Source of the DNA: Pocillopora verrucosa
Taxonomy: Eukaryota > Cnidaria > Anthozoa > Scleractinia > Pocilloporidae
Length of the DNA stretch: 64,000 bases
Reading direction: 5' to 3'
NCBI RefSeq assembly: GCF_036669915.1
Contig: NC_089312.1
Coordinates: forward strand, 4,353,938-4,417,937
Both the position numbers and the translations under genes were made by a program. Position 1 is the stretch's first letter. Each line of letters starts with the position of its first letter. Shown here one piece after another: positions 47,036 through 59,287 of this stretch. The notes beneath the pieces are model-generated. The model saw only the letters and a list, made by a program, of their open reading frames with translations, ran no database searches and had not been told where the DNA came from.

Positions 47036-49398
47036 AGGAACGTTTCTTCTTGTCCACCAAATTTCAAGGCATGCAAAAGATAGTAGGCTGTAAAGTGGTC
47101 ATCTAACATGGGGATGTGCTCCTCTCCTTCCATGCATTTATTTACACCCTGCTGAAATAGCTCAGTAACTGGACTCAACCTTTCAAATTGAATAGGTATC
47201 CTCCTGTGTCTGTGGTCTGAATCCAGCTGCAGTTCTTCTCTATTTGGTAGGGTGACTGTAAGCTCCAACTTATACCAAGTTGGGTTGCTTTCCTCATCCC
47301 CATGTATGCCACCACAAACTTTCACAACTCTACCTCCTGAAAACCTGAATGAAGCTCTGCTATCTAAAAACCAACTCTCAGACTCATCTTCAACCAAACT
47401 AGATTTATGATCCTTAGATTGAAGCTCCGTTCGTAAGAGTAAGTCCTGCACAAATGGTTTGGGCAGTGATTTCTGCCTAAGGTCTGAGGCAATCTCATAG
47501 AGGCCTTTGGCATCCCTTTGCAGCTTTCCAAGGAATTTTGTCTCTGATCTCTGGATCAAGACAGTCATAGTTTTGGTGATAAGACTGGGTAGGTTTGAAT
47601 CAGGATCATTCCATTCAGACACTAAGTTTCTCAAGCTGGTATCAAATTGAAGGTTCTGATGAAACAGATCTATAGCTGGCTGAACATCCGCAGGGGTGGG
47701 TTTTACATTATTGGATGGGTCTTCAAAAATTAGTTTGTGTTCTGATGCCAAGGTGTTCTGGTGTGGAAAGAAGTAACACAACCACAAAAAAAACTTGTTT
47801 GTCATCTGAGGAACTGTTGCACCAAGCTCCTTCTGCAGGAGTTCCACTACTGGTTTCATTGGTTTGACTATTGCTTGACATTCATTTTCTTCCCAACTAT
47901 CAATATCACAAGGGCAATAGTGGGAGACACCTACACAAAATGGTATTTTGGCTTTGAAAATGGTAATTTAACCACATAGTCAAAATAGTATTAGAGACAG
48001 TCTGCTGATGTAGAATTGTGCACAATACCAAGAAATGTACTATGGCAACTTGCCCATAATTGCCACAAAAATAACATAAAACACTGCTGCACTTTATTAC
48101 AGACAATCAGTAGAAGGTCCTTAACTAACTTTTCCTAGCATTCAAAAGCATACCTGGTTTTCTTATAAATTGTTGTTAAATTGTTAAAGAGGGGATCACC
48201 ACACCTGTGTTTGCCAAACAAGTCTTGCTTTAAGTTCAAGTTTTGTGCAATTATTTTGGCTGGGATGAATTTACTCACCAGTTACACCCAAGCAGGCATA
48301 CTGCATAAATAAAGGATGCTTACTGGATAAGTCAATCAATCAATCTCTGACTCACTCACTCACACTTACTCACTTCCACATCCACTTCTTTCTGTCCTTC
48401 CTTTTGTCATTCATTCATTCATTCATTCATTCAGTCAGTCTATCAATCAGTCAGTCAGTCTGTCAATCAGTCAGTTTGTCAGTCAGTCAATACAGCCAGT
48501 TGACTCTCTTAATGAAATGGTCAGTCAGTTAGTCAGCCAGTCTCTCCCTCAGTCAGGCAGTAAGTCAGCCAATCTCTCAGTTGGTCAGTCACTGTTTGAA
48601 TCAGTCACAGTCAGTAATACTGTCTCAGACAGACAGTCACTACAGGCCTAGGTGCACTGGGCAGACAGTATGTCAGTCAGCTGTACCCAGTCAGTCAGTC
48701 CGACACTCACAGCTAGCACCAAGTCACTCTTTCAGTCAGCTGGTCAATCACTCTCTCAATTCAGTTATCTCAACCAGTTCCACTGTTATCAGCCTGTAGT
48801 CAACTTAAATCATTAATCAAAGATAACCTGCAAACTCACCTTCTGACGTCACATCCAAATCTCCACAAGTTGCGTGGATGCTCAATTTGTTGTCGTTGTC
48901 ATCATCGATCTGAGTATGAAGGTAGGTGGTGTCGATCTTTAAGTCCTTGTCACAGCCTGGCAAATGTAACGTGACACTTCGAGATTCGGTAAAACAAGTC
49001 GCTAGCTGTACGCCTTCTTCTTTTCTACTCTCCTGATTTCTGATCCATGTAAACAATTTAGCTGCCGCGGGTCCGATTCTCGCCCAAGCATTTACCACTT
49101 TCGCATAAGTCAGGAGTTCCTTAGCTGCTGCAAGGCGCGTAGCATTGGACAGAAGATTCTCCAGATTTCTAAACTTGTTGTTGTCTCTCCTGTCATCGGT
49201 GATTTCCACAAGGTAGCATTTTATGTAATATTCAGCTTTTAATCGCAGCAACTTTGGATGGAGAATGCTCCGAGTGTTGTTAATCACCTGTTGAATTCTC
49301 TTGCAGGAGAGAGCGACGCTGTGAAAGGAAACCGGATCATCCAAAAAGGAAATAATTCTGCAAAGGCAGTCGTCATTGATAGTCAAGAAAGAGGCCAT
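46789..49398 (-). CDS. F-box protein, array copy 4, with expanded EEEHN/S tail
   Basis: Exons 48840-49398 (ATG at 49398; an in-frame ATG at 49425 is also possible) and 46789-47930 (acceptor TTTTGTGTAG), phase 1, give about 566 residues. The F-box is MASFLTINDDCLCRIISFLD and the central domain is as in copy 1 (PVVELLQKELGATVPQ, ASFRFSGGRVVKVCGG). The C-terminus runs into about 16 pentapeptides of E-E-E-H-(S/N) before a TGA. The stop comes from a 13-base unit in an otherwise 15-base minisatellite; the array goes on in the other frame to about 46314. No lesion lies upstream of the tail. His-containing acidic repeats could bind metal or basic partners; that is speculation. Confidence 0.75.
48340..48790. 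repeat. CAGT tandem repeat in intron of copy 4
   Basis: CATTCATTCATTCATTCATT followed by CAGTCAGT/CAATCAGT words, in the same position as in the other copies, close to the splice donor. Confidence 0.8.
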
Positions 49399-49979
49399 AT
49401 GGCTGATCTCCGGTGTCATAGCCACAGCTGACGTTACGAGTCTCTTACTATCGGATTTCGCATAAATAATATTTAGATTTAGCCAAGCCTAAAAGCGGAG
49501 CTCTTGTTAGTTTATTTTCTAGCCCCTCATTATCATTAAATTATTTGCTGTTCTTTCTGAGTGATGCTATATCGAAGGCGCTCGTCGAAGGTCGAACACA
49601 CAAGTTTATAGTACAGCGGTTAAATTTATAATACGTCATGTAAGCTTCAGCACTTGTTCCCCACGAAAAATTTTTCAAAAAATTGTTCAAGATCGTTCTG
49701 AACAAAGGAGCTTTGAGGTCCTGCGGCAGTTTCTTGATTTTGTTTGAGTATTTTGTAGTTGTCATAAAATAACCACTGAGATATATTTCTTTTGAACAAT
49801 TTCCATGGGATCTTTACCTGTAAGCTAAATGCAAGTACAATTTTTTTTTAATAACGGGCACATGAAATAGCATTACACCGGGCCGTTACTATTTTCTTCC
49901 CGTATCAATCATTAGGAGAAGAAGAAATATTACTAAATGAGTGATCGCGTAGTTTACAGCGATTCCCAAAATCCTAGAT

Positions 49980-50345
49980 TCATGAAAACAAGCCATCAAA
50001 CTATATTTCTCTGTTTTTATTAAAGTTCACACGGCAACCAGGTGGACAATCATTCATGGTTTGATGCTACTCTGGTTTACAGATTTAATGAATGTAACCG
50101 AAGAAGTTACAATTCATAGACTCAACGCTTCGACACTCCTGTCTAGTGCCTTCATCAGGGGTGATCTAAACGCTGCAACAAGAGGTCTTTTTATATGATC
50201 ACCAGCTAATTAGCTGCCTTTTTTCTGACGAGGTGTAAATTGGCGTCAGGAAGCAAGCCGCCATCGTCACGATTTAAAGGAGCGTGGGCGGAGTTAATAT
50301 ACCAAGCCTCCAAACAGAGGCGCTAGTGGTAACAGACATTAGTGG
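49980..50345 (-). mobile_element. Penelope-like terminal region with hammerhead-like core
   Basis: On the minus strand CTGATGAAGGCACTAGACAG is followed by GAGTGTCGAAGCG at 50125-50158. The words GGCACT and AGTGTC can pair to form stem II of a hammerhead ribozyme between CTGATGA and GAA. Penelope-like elements are known to carry hammerhead motifs in their terminal repeats, and the 15.15-kb element has a parallel motif. No reverse-transcriptase frame is present here; only the terminal part remains. Confidence 0.45.
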
Positions 50346-50757
50346 TGATAATTTTAGAATTATCCTACCCAATTGTATGGTTAGTTAGGCATGTTTACTC
50401 ACATGTGGCTCACAGATAAAGATATACAAAAACTAATAAAAATGTTTTCAGTATGTTTGACCTATTTACCAGGTTATCAATGCGCTAATAAGCCCAACAG
50501 TAACGTTTGGATTTTAGATGGTAAGGTCGTCTCTTAAAAAGTAAATTACGAGAGAGATTCCCCTTGCAGCGTTGAGTCCGTTGAGTGAAGTTCAATGTTT
50601 TTTTACTTACGTAATACGAAAAATTTGTCAACACTGAAACTTCAGATAATTCGTGAAATAACGAACGGGAATTTCAGGAATTGTTCACACGCTACGTCTA
50701 TGGGAAATTCTGAAGTAAATGGATGTAAATGACCTTCCCGGTTTTGTTTCCTCAGTA

Positions 50758-51706
50758 TGCAAAAAGCTCGATGGATTCCTCCACTCAAATACCTGGAAAA
50801 ATTAAAACAGTTTCGCGGATTATGCAAAAATCGAATACTACAGGTACGTTTCATTATATTTCAAACTCTGTTTTCAAAAGGAATTCTCACCTCTGTTGGT
50901 CCGTGGAGGCAATGCCGAGTTTCATTGCTTACGATGGTAGACGGTTTGCCAAGAAATTGGATCGGTACATTACCACCACTGTGTTCAAAGTCGGGAGACG
51001 CTGCAAATGCATAATGCGCGAGTGTTTTCCAAGGGCTTTCCTACATATGAAATACTTTTAAATATTTCAACACTTTTACGCCCGGTGCATTGCGTAAGTT
51101 TTTACAAAATTGCCTACCCAGGTTTCCCCTGTAAGTACCCAAGTGCCATCTGGGACAGCATCTGATACTACCCATACAGTAACTGGGACAAGCCCTGCAG
51201 ACACCCAAGTGCCATCTCTGGAAGCATCAGTCACTATACCTATACAATCTGGAGCCAACCTTGTTACTTTACCAACACAGTCTGAGGTTGTCTTTTCAGG
51301 CACTCTTATGCCCTCAGGGGTGGCCTCCCTTAATACCCACAGAGATAGCCAGATAACTCTGGCTATCTCTGCGCAGTCTGAGGTTGCCCCCCTTAATACC
51401 CTTGTACCATCTGAGCCTGTACCATCTGCCCCTGAGCCTAAAATAGAACTGGATACTGTCATCCAGGAGACTGAATAATACACTGTAAGACGGCAGACAT
51501 TGAAAACAATCCGGTTGAAATACTAAGACATGCAGAATCGTCTAGTGCTTGGAAGGGCTCTTGATGTTGTTGATCCAACACAGTGTTCTAAAGGGCACAC
51601 AAGCTATATACTTGTTGATAGGAATAATATTCTAGAGACATCCTTTGAGGAAATTGAAGTTATTAGTAACAAATTCCTCACGCTGGAAGTGCAACTTTAT
51701 AACGAG
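50758..51706 (+). pseudogene. HECT ubiquitin-ligase-like gene fragment
   Basis: Three pieces in order. First, an exon at 50758-50844 (MQKARWIPPLKYLEKLKQFR..., donor GTACGT). Second, 51121-51478 (acceptor GCCTACCCAG), a Thr/Pro/Ser-rich linker ending VIQETE and a TAA. Third, 51494-51706 reading ENNPVEILRHA then, after a frameshift, LGRALDVVDPTQCSKG, SYILVDRNNILETSFEEI and LTLEVQLYNE before a GTATGC donor. The last part resembles the start of the HECT lobe (LVDR-x-x-x-L-E-x-S-F, L-x-V-x-F-x-x-E) of G2E3-like proteins, which are abundant in cnidarians. The catalytic Cys lobe is absent. Linking all three pieces is inference. Confidence 0.45.
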
Positions 51707-51864
51707 GTATGCTATGTACTACACCTCATTGAAGAAACGTTGACCATGTGAAAAGCATAAGCCATAAAGGATATGACTCAAGGTTTGTGCTTTTCAAAGG
51801 AAAACCATTCAGGTGTTTTTCATAACTAAAATCTAATCATCTCCTCATTCCACAGAAAAATCGG

Positions 51865-51997
51865 ATCAATATCAGTATCTGGGCAACTGCCCACCTACCC
51901 CTACCCTAACTCAACAACAGTCAATTGACAACAAGTTAAGGTTAATGTTGGGTTAGGGGAGGGGTAGGTGGGCAGTTGCCCAGATACTGATATTGAT
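51865..51997. mobile_element. Small inverted-repeat element
   Basis: Arms of about 46 bases (ATCAATATCAGTATCTGGGC... and ...GCCCAGATACTGATATTGAT) enclose a short AACAACAGTCAATTGACAAC centre. It sits exactly where the duplicated unit flank (CAAGATAATATTTCCTTGAG) resumes. Similar GGGCAACTGCCCACC hairpins are, as I recall, frequent in coral genomes. Confidence 0.75.
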
Positions 51998-52849
51998 CAA
52001 GATAATATTTCCTTGAGTTAATAAAATTAATAAAATGTTCATGTTCTTTACTTTTCTGTGTTAAATGAAATAAACGGCCAAACAACTGCAAGACTGTGCT
52101 GAAAAGTGTTATCGCCCAGATGAAAGATTTTGGCTAATGTTCATCAATCTCTAGGGGGAAGACTAAAATAAACAAAAAGGCAGGAAAACAAGAACACAGA
52201 CACAGACAACAAACAAACAACTTATAAAAACAGTCACAAAACTGACATTAACCCTTTACACCATCATCAGTATGCATCTTCTCCATACTGTTCTCAGTAC
52301 ATTTTCTAAGGTTGTGACAGTGAGAATTTGTCTACCAGTGACAATCAAGAGGTTTTTCAGTTAGTGCATGGTCATCTCCTTTATTCTGATGACCTTAATG
52401 TTTGATTCAGGGGTGATATTGTAATGAAAGCACACAGCCATCAAGTCATTAAAAAAAAGAAAAGAAAAGAAAAGAAAAAAAAGAAAACCAAATAAAAGCC
52501 ATTAAAACAGTCAAAGAGAGTAAAGAAAAGATATATTGCAAACCATAAAGTAGAACCCAGAAGTAAAACAAGAGTGGTGCCCAAGGCACTGGAGTGAAAG
52601 ACAAAGTCATTATGATTGTTTTTAGTTTTAGAGACCAGTCAGTATTCATCATCTGAGGAGAAGGGGGAGAAGGGGGGAGGTGGGGAGAGAATTTAGAGCA
52701 GATCACATGGTTTTCAGGGACATTTGCTACACTTATGTTAAAGTTTAAACTAATACAGTTACAGTCCTTGCACTGTTATGTTGACTAATTTCAACTGTCC
52801 TTATGAATAAAATACTGTTTAAAGCCATAAAGTAGGTGAAAAATTTATT

Positions 52850-55458
52850 GTTCATGAATCACTATGTTCCTCTTCACTCTCCTCATATGATCCTTCCTCT
52901 GTCACTAGACTATGTACGGATCAGATTCTTGTCGTGTATTTCTTCAAAGGAATGTTTCATCTTCTCTGCCAAACTTCATGGCATGCAAAAGATAAGAGGC
53001 TGTAAAGCGGTCATCTGACTTGGGGATGTGCTCCTCTCCTTCCATGCATTTATTTACACTCTGCTGAAATAGCTCAGTAACTGGACTCAACATTTCAACT
53101 TGAAGAGGTTCACTCCAATATCTGCAGGTTGCATCCAGCTCCAATAATTTGCCATCTGGTAGGGTGACTGTAAGCTCCAATTCACTTCAAGAAGGGGAAC
53201 TTGCCCCATCCCCATGCATGCCACCTACAGCTGTCACGACTTTACCTCCTGAAAACCTGAATGAAGCTTCACCTTGTACAAACTTGTCTGCAATTGAACC
53301 AGGGTTGTAATCACTAGACACAAGCTCTGTTCGCAAAAGTAAGTCCTGCACAAGTGGTTTGGGGAGTAGCTTCTGCTTAAGGTCTGATGCAATCTCATAA
53401 AAGACATTGGTATCCCTTTGAAGCTTTTCAAAGAATTCTGTCTCTGATCTCTGGATCAAGACAGCCATAATTTGGGCAATCAGACTGGAGAGGTTTGAAT
53501 CAGGATCATTCCATCCAGAAACCAAGTTTTTCAAGCTGGTATCAGCTTGAAGGTTCTGATGAAACAGATCCATAGCTGGCTGAACATCCTCAGGGGTGGG
53601 TGTTACATTCCTAGATGGGTCTTCAAAACTAAGCTTGTGTTCTGTTGCCAAGGTTCTCTGGTGTGGAAAGAAGTAACACAACCAGACAAAAAAATTGTTT
53701 GTCATCGGGGGAACTGTCTCACCAAGCTCCTTCTGCAGGAGTTCCACGACTGGTTTCATTGGTTTAACTACTGCTTGAACTTCTTTTTCTTTCCAAAACT
53801 CATAATCGCTAGGGCAATAGCGGATGTAACTCTCACAAAATGGTACTCTGCCTTTGAAAATGGTAATTTAATCATAGAGTAAAAATAGCATTAGAAACAG
53901 TCTACTTACATAGAATTGTGCATAATACCGACAGATGTAAAAGGGCAGCTTGCCCATAACTGTTACAAAATTGATAAACATAAAATACCTCTGCACTTTA
54001 TCACAGACAATCAGTAGAGGGTCCTAAATAACTTTTCCTTAAATTCAAAATTAACCTGATTTTCATATAAATTGTCATTTTTCCTTGAAAAGAGGTGGTC
54101 ACCTTAGTCATCCACACCCATGTTTGCCACAAAAACCTTGTTTTAGGTTCAAATTTTTTACAATTATTTTAACTCACCATTGAAACCCAAGCAGGCATAT
54201 TGCAAAAACAAAGGATACTTACTGGATAACTCAATAAATTTATCAGCCAATCCTTGACTCACTCACTCACTTCCACACCCAACTATTTCCATCTTCCCTT
54301 TTGTCATTTATTCATTCAGTCAGTCTGTCAATCACTCAGTCAGTCACTGTATCAATCAGTCAGACAGTCAATTACTATCTCAGACAGACACTCAGTCCCA
54401 AAGGCCTTTGCGCACTGGGCTGACCCCTTTTTCTTTTGCTCCAGCAAAAATCTTGAGAAGATTTATCCCATTCAAATTTACAAGTTGTTAATTTTAATAA
54501 TCATTTGTTAATCACCACATGCCAATCCCATGGATATACAACTTTAGCAGTACTTGGACCTGGGAATTTAACACGAATGTAAACTTGGGAGCCATAATAG
54601 TGTACTCTGAGTATCCTGAGTACTGACTGTCATGCAGCATTCAAAGGTACAAAATTAATCTTCCATCCTCACCCTTTGATTGCCGGATAAAAATTAAATA
54701 TTCTGGCAGCCTTCTGCCTAGAAGACTCGCACTCTGTCAGATTTCATGCCAGACAAAAATTTTTCTTATCCCCAGGCAAGTAAATGGTGTCTGTTTTGTT
54801 GAAGAAATGGGTGTCATCTTCTTTTATTGACGGTTTTTCATTATTACTAATCTTAAATAAGCTTAAATGCATCAAAAACAACCTGCGAACTCACCTTTTG
54901 ACTTTACATCCAAATCTCCACAAGTTACTTGGATGGTCAACTCGCCGTCGTTATCACCGCTGTGATCGTAAAAGATGGTGGTATCGATCCTTAAGTCCTT
55001 GTCACAGCCTGGCAAATGCAACGTGACACGCTTAGATATTCGGTAAAACAAGTCTCTCCCAGTTCGCCTTCTTCTGTGCTACTCTCCTGGTTTCTGATCC
55101 ATGTCAACAATTTAGCTGCCACGGGTCCGTTTCTCTTCCAAGCATTTACTACTTTTGCATAAGTAAGGAATTCCTTAGCTGCTGTAAGGCGCGCAGCATT
55201 GGAGAAAATATCTTCCAAATCGCTAAACTTGTTGTAGCCGTAGTCGCTCTCATCATCGGTGATTTCCACAAGGTAGCATTTTATGTAATATTCAGCTTTT
55301 ACTCGCAGCAACTTTGGATGGAGAATGCTCCGAGTGTTGTTAATCACCTGTTGAACCCTCTTACAGGAGACAGCAACGCTGTGAAACGAAACCGGATCGT
55401 CCAAAAAGGAAATAATTCTGCAAAGGCAGTCATCATTGATAGTCAGGAAGGAGGCCAT
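52850..55458 (-). pseudogene. F-box array copy 5, disrupted
   Basis: Exon 1 is 54895-55458 (ATG at 55458, F-box MASFLTINDDCLCRIISFLD). A two-base insertion near 55030 (GACACGCTTAG against GACACTTCGAG) shifts the frame and brings a stop at 54991. Exon 2 (about 52944-53835) carries TGG-to-TGA at about 53187-53189, where copy 1 has PTWDELKL. It is also cut short after ETFL, and its acceptor region is altered (TTTTGTGAGAG instead of TTTTGTGTAG), so neither nearby AG keeps the frame. Copy 5 is almost surely non-functional as a full-length protein. Confidence 0.8.
54300..54410. repeat. CAGT tandem repeat in intron of copy 5
   Basis: A short CAGT array (TTCATTCAGTCAGTCTGTCA and following units), followed by the block shared with copy 3 (54540-54840). 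Confidence 0.7.
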
Positions 55459-55989
55459 ATTGGTTACAATTTAAATTGAACAAATTAGGTCCGCATCAGG
55501 TACATACAAAAGTATAACACGCTTAACTACTTTCTCGATTTTTTTCTCTTCCTTATCCCTGTGAATATGGTATATCGCTAAAGAGCTTTCATCTGAATTA
55601 TTCCTGTTCTTAATTTTTGCATTCAATAGGGTATACAACTTGATGATGAAAACCCAGCCCTTTAATTGAATCCACATGAGAAATATTTGTAATTATTTTT
55701 ACAATGCTTATAGTCATTTGTGAATTTTGTTACTCTGAAGGACTCTCTTACAAAATGAAAGGAAAAAATGAGATTTGAATGAAAAGCCAAAAAGAAATGC
55801 TCCCAAAATTATCACCCTGTCAATGTATTAGAAATATTCTTAAAAAGTATTCCTTTATTTGAACCTCACCTCTCTGCAAACACAACTCAACCAAAATAGG
55901 TAAAAAAAGAACAATCATAAGAGTGAAGGTAGGTATGTTTCTAAAGAAACTATGATGCTGCATTGGTGGGAAAGTATAACAGGGTAGTT

Positions 55990-58020
55990 TAGTATGATCA
56001 ACTGTGCAATATTAATTGGCCACAGTAAAGAGTGTCAAAGCTTACTTTGACAGAGCAGTAGCCCTTCATCAGAGCATACAACAAAGGGCTAACATTCAGA
56101 AGTAAGCTACGACACTCTTTATGGTGTCAGAGCAAGGGTTCTGATGCTTGAAATGTCAACTTTGAAACTCTTGACATTGACCATTATTTATGTCATCAAC
56201 CTAGAAGAGAACACTAAGTCATGCAAGAGGACAACTATATCCCATATTTGAGTTTTGTTAACCTAAAAAGATAATAATTCCTTAAGTTAATTAATAAAAC
56301 TAATAAAATGTTTGTATTCTTTACTTCTGTGTGTTAAATGAACTAAAGTGCCAAACAACTGTAAGACTGCACTGAAAAATGTTATCACCCAAATGAAAGA
56401 TTTGGCTAATGTATATCACTCCTTAGGGGGAAGACTAAAATAAACAAAAAAGCAAACAAAAAAGAAAACAAACAACACATAAAAACAAGGTAACAAAACT
56501 GACATTAACCCTTTACACCCTAACATCCGTATGCATCTTCTCCATACTGTTCTCAGTACATTTCCCAAGGTTCTGGCAAGGAGAATTTGTCTACCAGTAA
56601 CAATTAAGAGCTTGTTTAGTTGGTGGTCATCTCCTCTTTTGTGATGACATTAATGTTTGATTCAAGGGTGATATTGAAATAATCAAATCATTAAAAAAAA
56701 AATAAGAGAAATAAACAAATAAAAGCAATTAAAACAGTCGAACAGAGTGAAGAAAAAATATATTGCAAACCCGATCTTAGACCCCAGAAGTAAAACAAGA
56801 GAGGTACCCAAGGTGCTGAAGTGAAAGACAAAGTCACTATGATTGTTTTTAGTTTCAGAGACCAGTCAGAATTTATTGCCTGGAGGAAGCAGGGGAGGAG
56901 AATTTGGAGCACATAACATGGTTTTCGGGGAGAATGAAGGGAGGATCAGTGGTCACAATCAGAGTCAATGGACCAATGAGAGGGAACCATGAGAATATTA
57001 CAGAGTCTAATAGAGGGTTCAGGTAAATTTTATCATGACACACAACCAAAATTCTCCGAACCCCCCCTCCCGTCCATCATTCATCAATTAAGAGCTTCTT
57101 TGTTTTCACAGAAATATTGAAAATGTAAAAATTTGTCTAATTAATATTGAACGACTTTTGAGTTAGGTTATTCAAGCTAAAATAGACCATAAATTCTACT
57201 CTGATAAATATAATAATCAAAGTAGTCTACAGCTAAATGGAACTAAGTATTTTCTGCTTTAATTCCTGGAAATTTTTATTTGAAATAAAAATTATATAAC
57301 GCATACATTACTTTACCATTACTTTTTAAAATCTGTTTTAACTGCCTTTGAAAGGCATAACTACAATTTACACATCACAAAAGATTGTTACAGGGCTGGC
57401 TTACAGACTGTTGGAGTTATAGTCCTTCTACTTACTAAATAATTTACAAATACGTTCAACTTGATTAATTTCTTGACTGTCCTTTTGAAAGAAAAAAAGA
57501 ATATTTTCTTTTAATGAGGAATTGTTGTTGTAAATATAAGGTTTTTAGAAATCTTCAGATTGCTTAGTCAAGCTGACATGCATACCATAGCATTTTATAG
57601 AACAATTATCAAGTCATGCAGTTATTAAAGTAATACTACTAAAATAGTTTTTTTGTAAGCTTCTGGAAGGTTCCAGAACACTTTGTGAATATACACATAA
57701 AGACTAACTTAATATGTAGTAGTTGTTGTTGTTGTTGTTGGAGTGACGAATGTTTTGAAAGCTAAACCAAGAGAGAGTTACTGCGAGAGATTGCTCATTT
57801 CAAGGAACTTTGAAGACAGCAGTGAGATTATGTCAGTGGTGAGCCTGGGTAGAGACTGCGGTGGGCTTAATTAAGTTTATTAACAATAAGTATTGTGCTG
57901 CTTTTAGGAGTTGCTCCTTGTTAAGAACATTACTGGCTGTTTAATAAAGTAGTTGAATTTGTAGGATTGTAGTGTTTTTCTGTCAGTTAGATTATAAACC
58001 TCAACACTTTCTAAAGCTAT
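55990..58020. repeat. Duplicated unit flank between copies 5 and 6
   Basis: It holds the conserved downstream-flank landmarks (about 56220-56640), an R1 copy (about 56880-57060) and a GTT trinucleotide run (57721-57740). No gene is recognised. The stretch 57100-58020 appears largely unique, apart from weak matches to about 29.4 kb. Confidence 0.55.
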
Positions 58021-59287
58021 AACATAAGTGAAAAGTTTATTGTTCATCACTCTGTTCTTCTTCACTCTCCTCCGATGATTCTTCCTCACTACATCCTGTA
58101 CTGATCAGATTCTTAAAATCCTTCTTTCCAAGGAATGCTTCATCTTCTCTACCAAATTTTAGGACATTCAACAAATAAAAAGCAGTAAAGCGATCATCTA
58201 ACATGGGGATGTGCTTCTCTTCCTTCATACATTTACAAATACCTTGTTGAAACAGCTCAGTAACTGGACTCAACTTCTCAATTTCAATAGATGGTGCGTG
58301 ACGTCTGTAGCTTGCCAACTTGAATTCCTTGCCATCTGGTAAAGTGACTTTAAGCTCTAGTAAGTCATCCCAAGATGATTCTCCTCTCCCATCCCCATGA
58401 AAACCACCCCAAACTTTCACCACTTTACCTTCTGAAAACCTGAATGATGCTATGCTTTCTACAAACTTGTTTGCAATTGAACCAGGGCTGTAATTACTGA
58501 ATTCAAGTTTTGTTCGCAAAATCAAGTCCAGCAAGAGCCTTTTAGGCAGCAACTTTAAGTCATAATCTGAGGTAATCCGATAAAAGCTTTCAGCAACCCC
58601 TTCAAGCTTTTCAAGGAATTTTGTCTCTGATCTCTGAATTAAGACAACCACAGTTTTGGCAATCAGACTGGAGATGTCTGACTCAGTATCATTCCATCCA
58701 GACACTAGACTTTTCAACTTGGTTTCAGCTTGAAAGTTCTGATGAAACAGATCTATAGCTGGCTGAGCATGGCCCGGGGTGGGTTTTTCATTCCTGGATG
58801 GGTCTGTAAACCTGAGTTTGTGTTCTACTACCAAGTTCTTTCTGTGTGGAAAGAAATAACACAGCCAGATAAAGAAAATGTCTGTTATTGGAGGAACTGT
58901 ATCACCAAGCTCTTCCTGTAGGAGTTTCACCACTGGTTTCATTGGTTCAACTGCTTCATGGACTTCTTCTTCTTTCCAATACTGGTAATCATCTGGGCAA
59001 CTGTGGGTGAAATCTGTACAAAATGGTATTTTGGCTTTGAAAATATTATTTTAACCCTATAGTCAACATAGCATTCAAGACATGCCTGCTGATGTAGAAA
59101 AGTGCACAACACTATCTGAACACTTGCTCACAACAAATTCCAATTCACTTTGATACATACATTCAGTAGAAGCTAACTTTACCAGGCATTTTAGAGCCTG
59201 CTTTGTTTTTTTGTTTATAACCTGTAATTTTTCTTTGAAAAAGAGGGATTGAATACACCTAGGACCTTAGTCAACCACACCGGTATC

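Noticed and set aside
46292..47106. Long plus-strand and alternate-frame open reading frames (up to about 263 codons) over the 15-bp repeat
   Set aside because: A 15-base repeat without stop codons is open in several frames on both strands. Only the minus-strand EEEH frame continues from a conserved exon.
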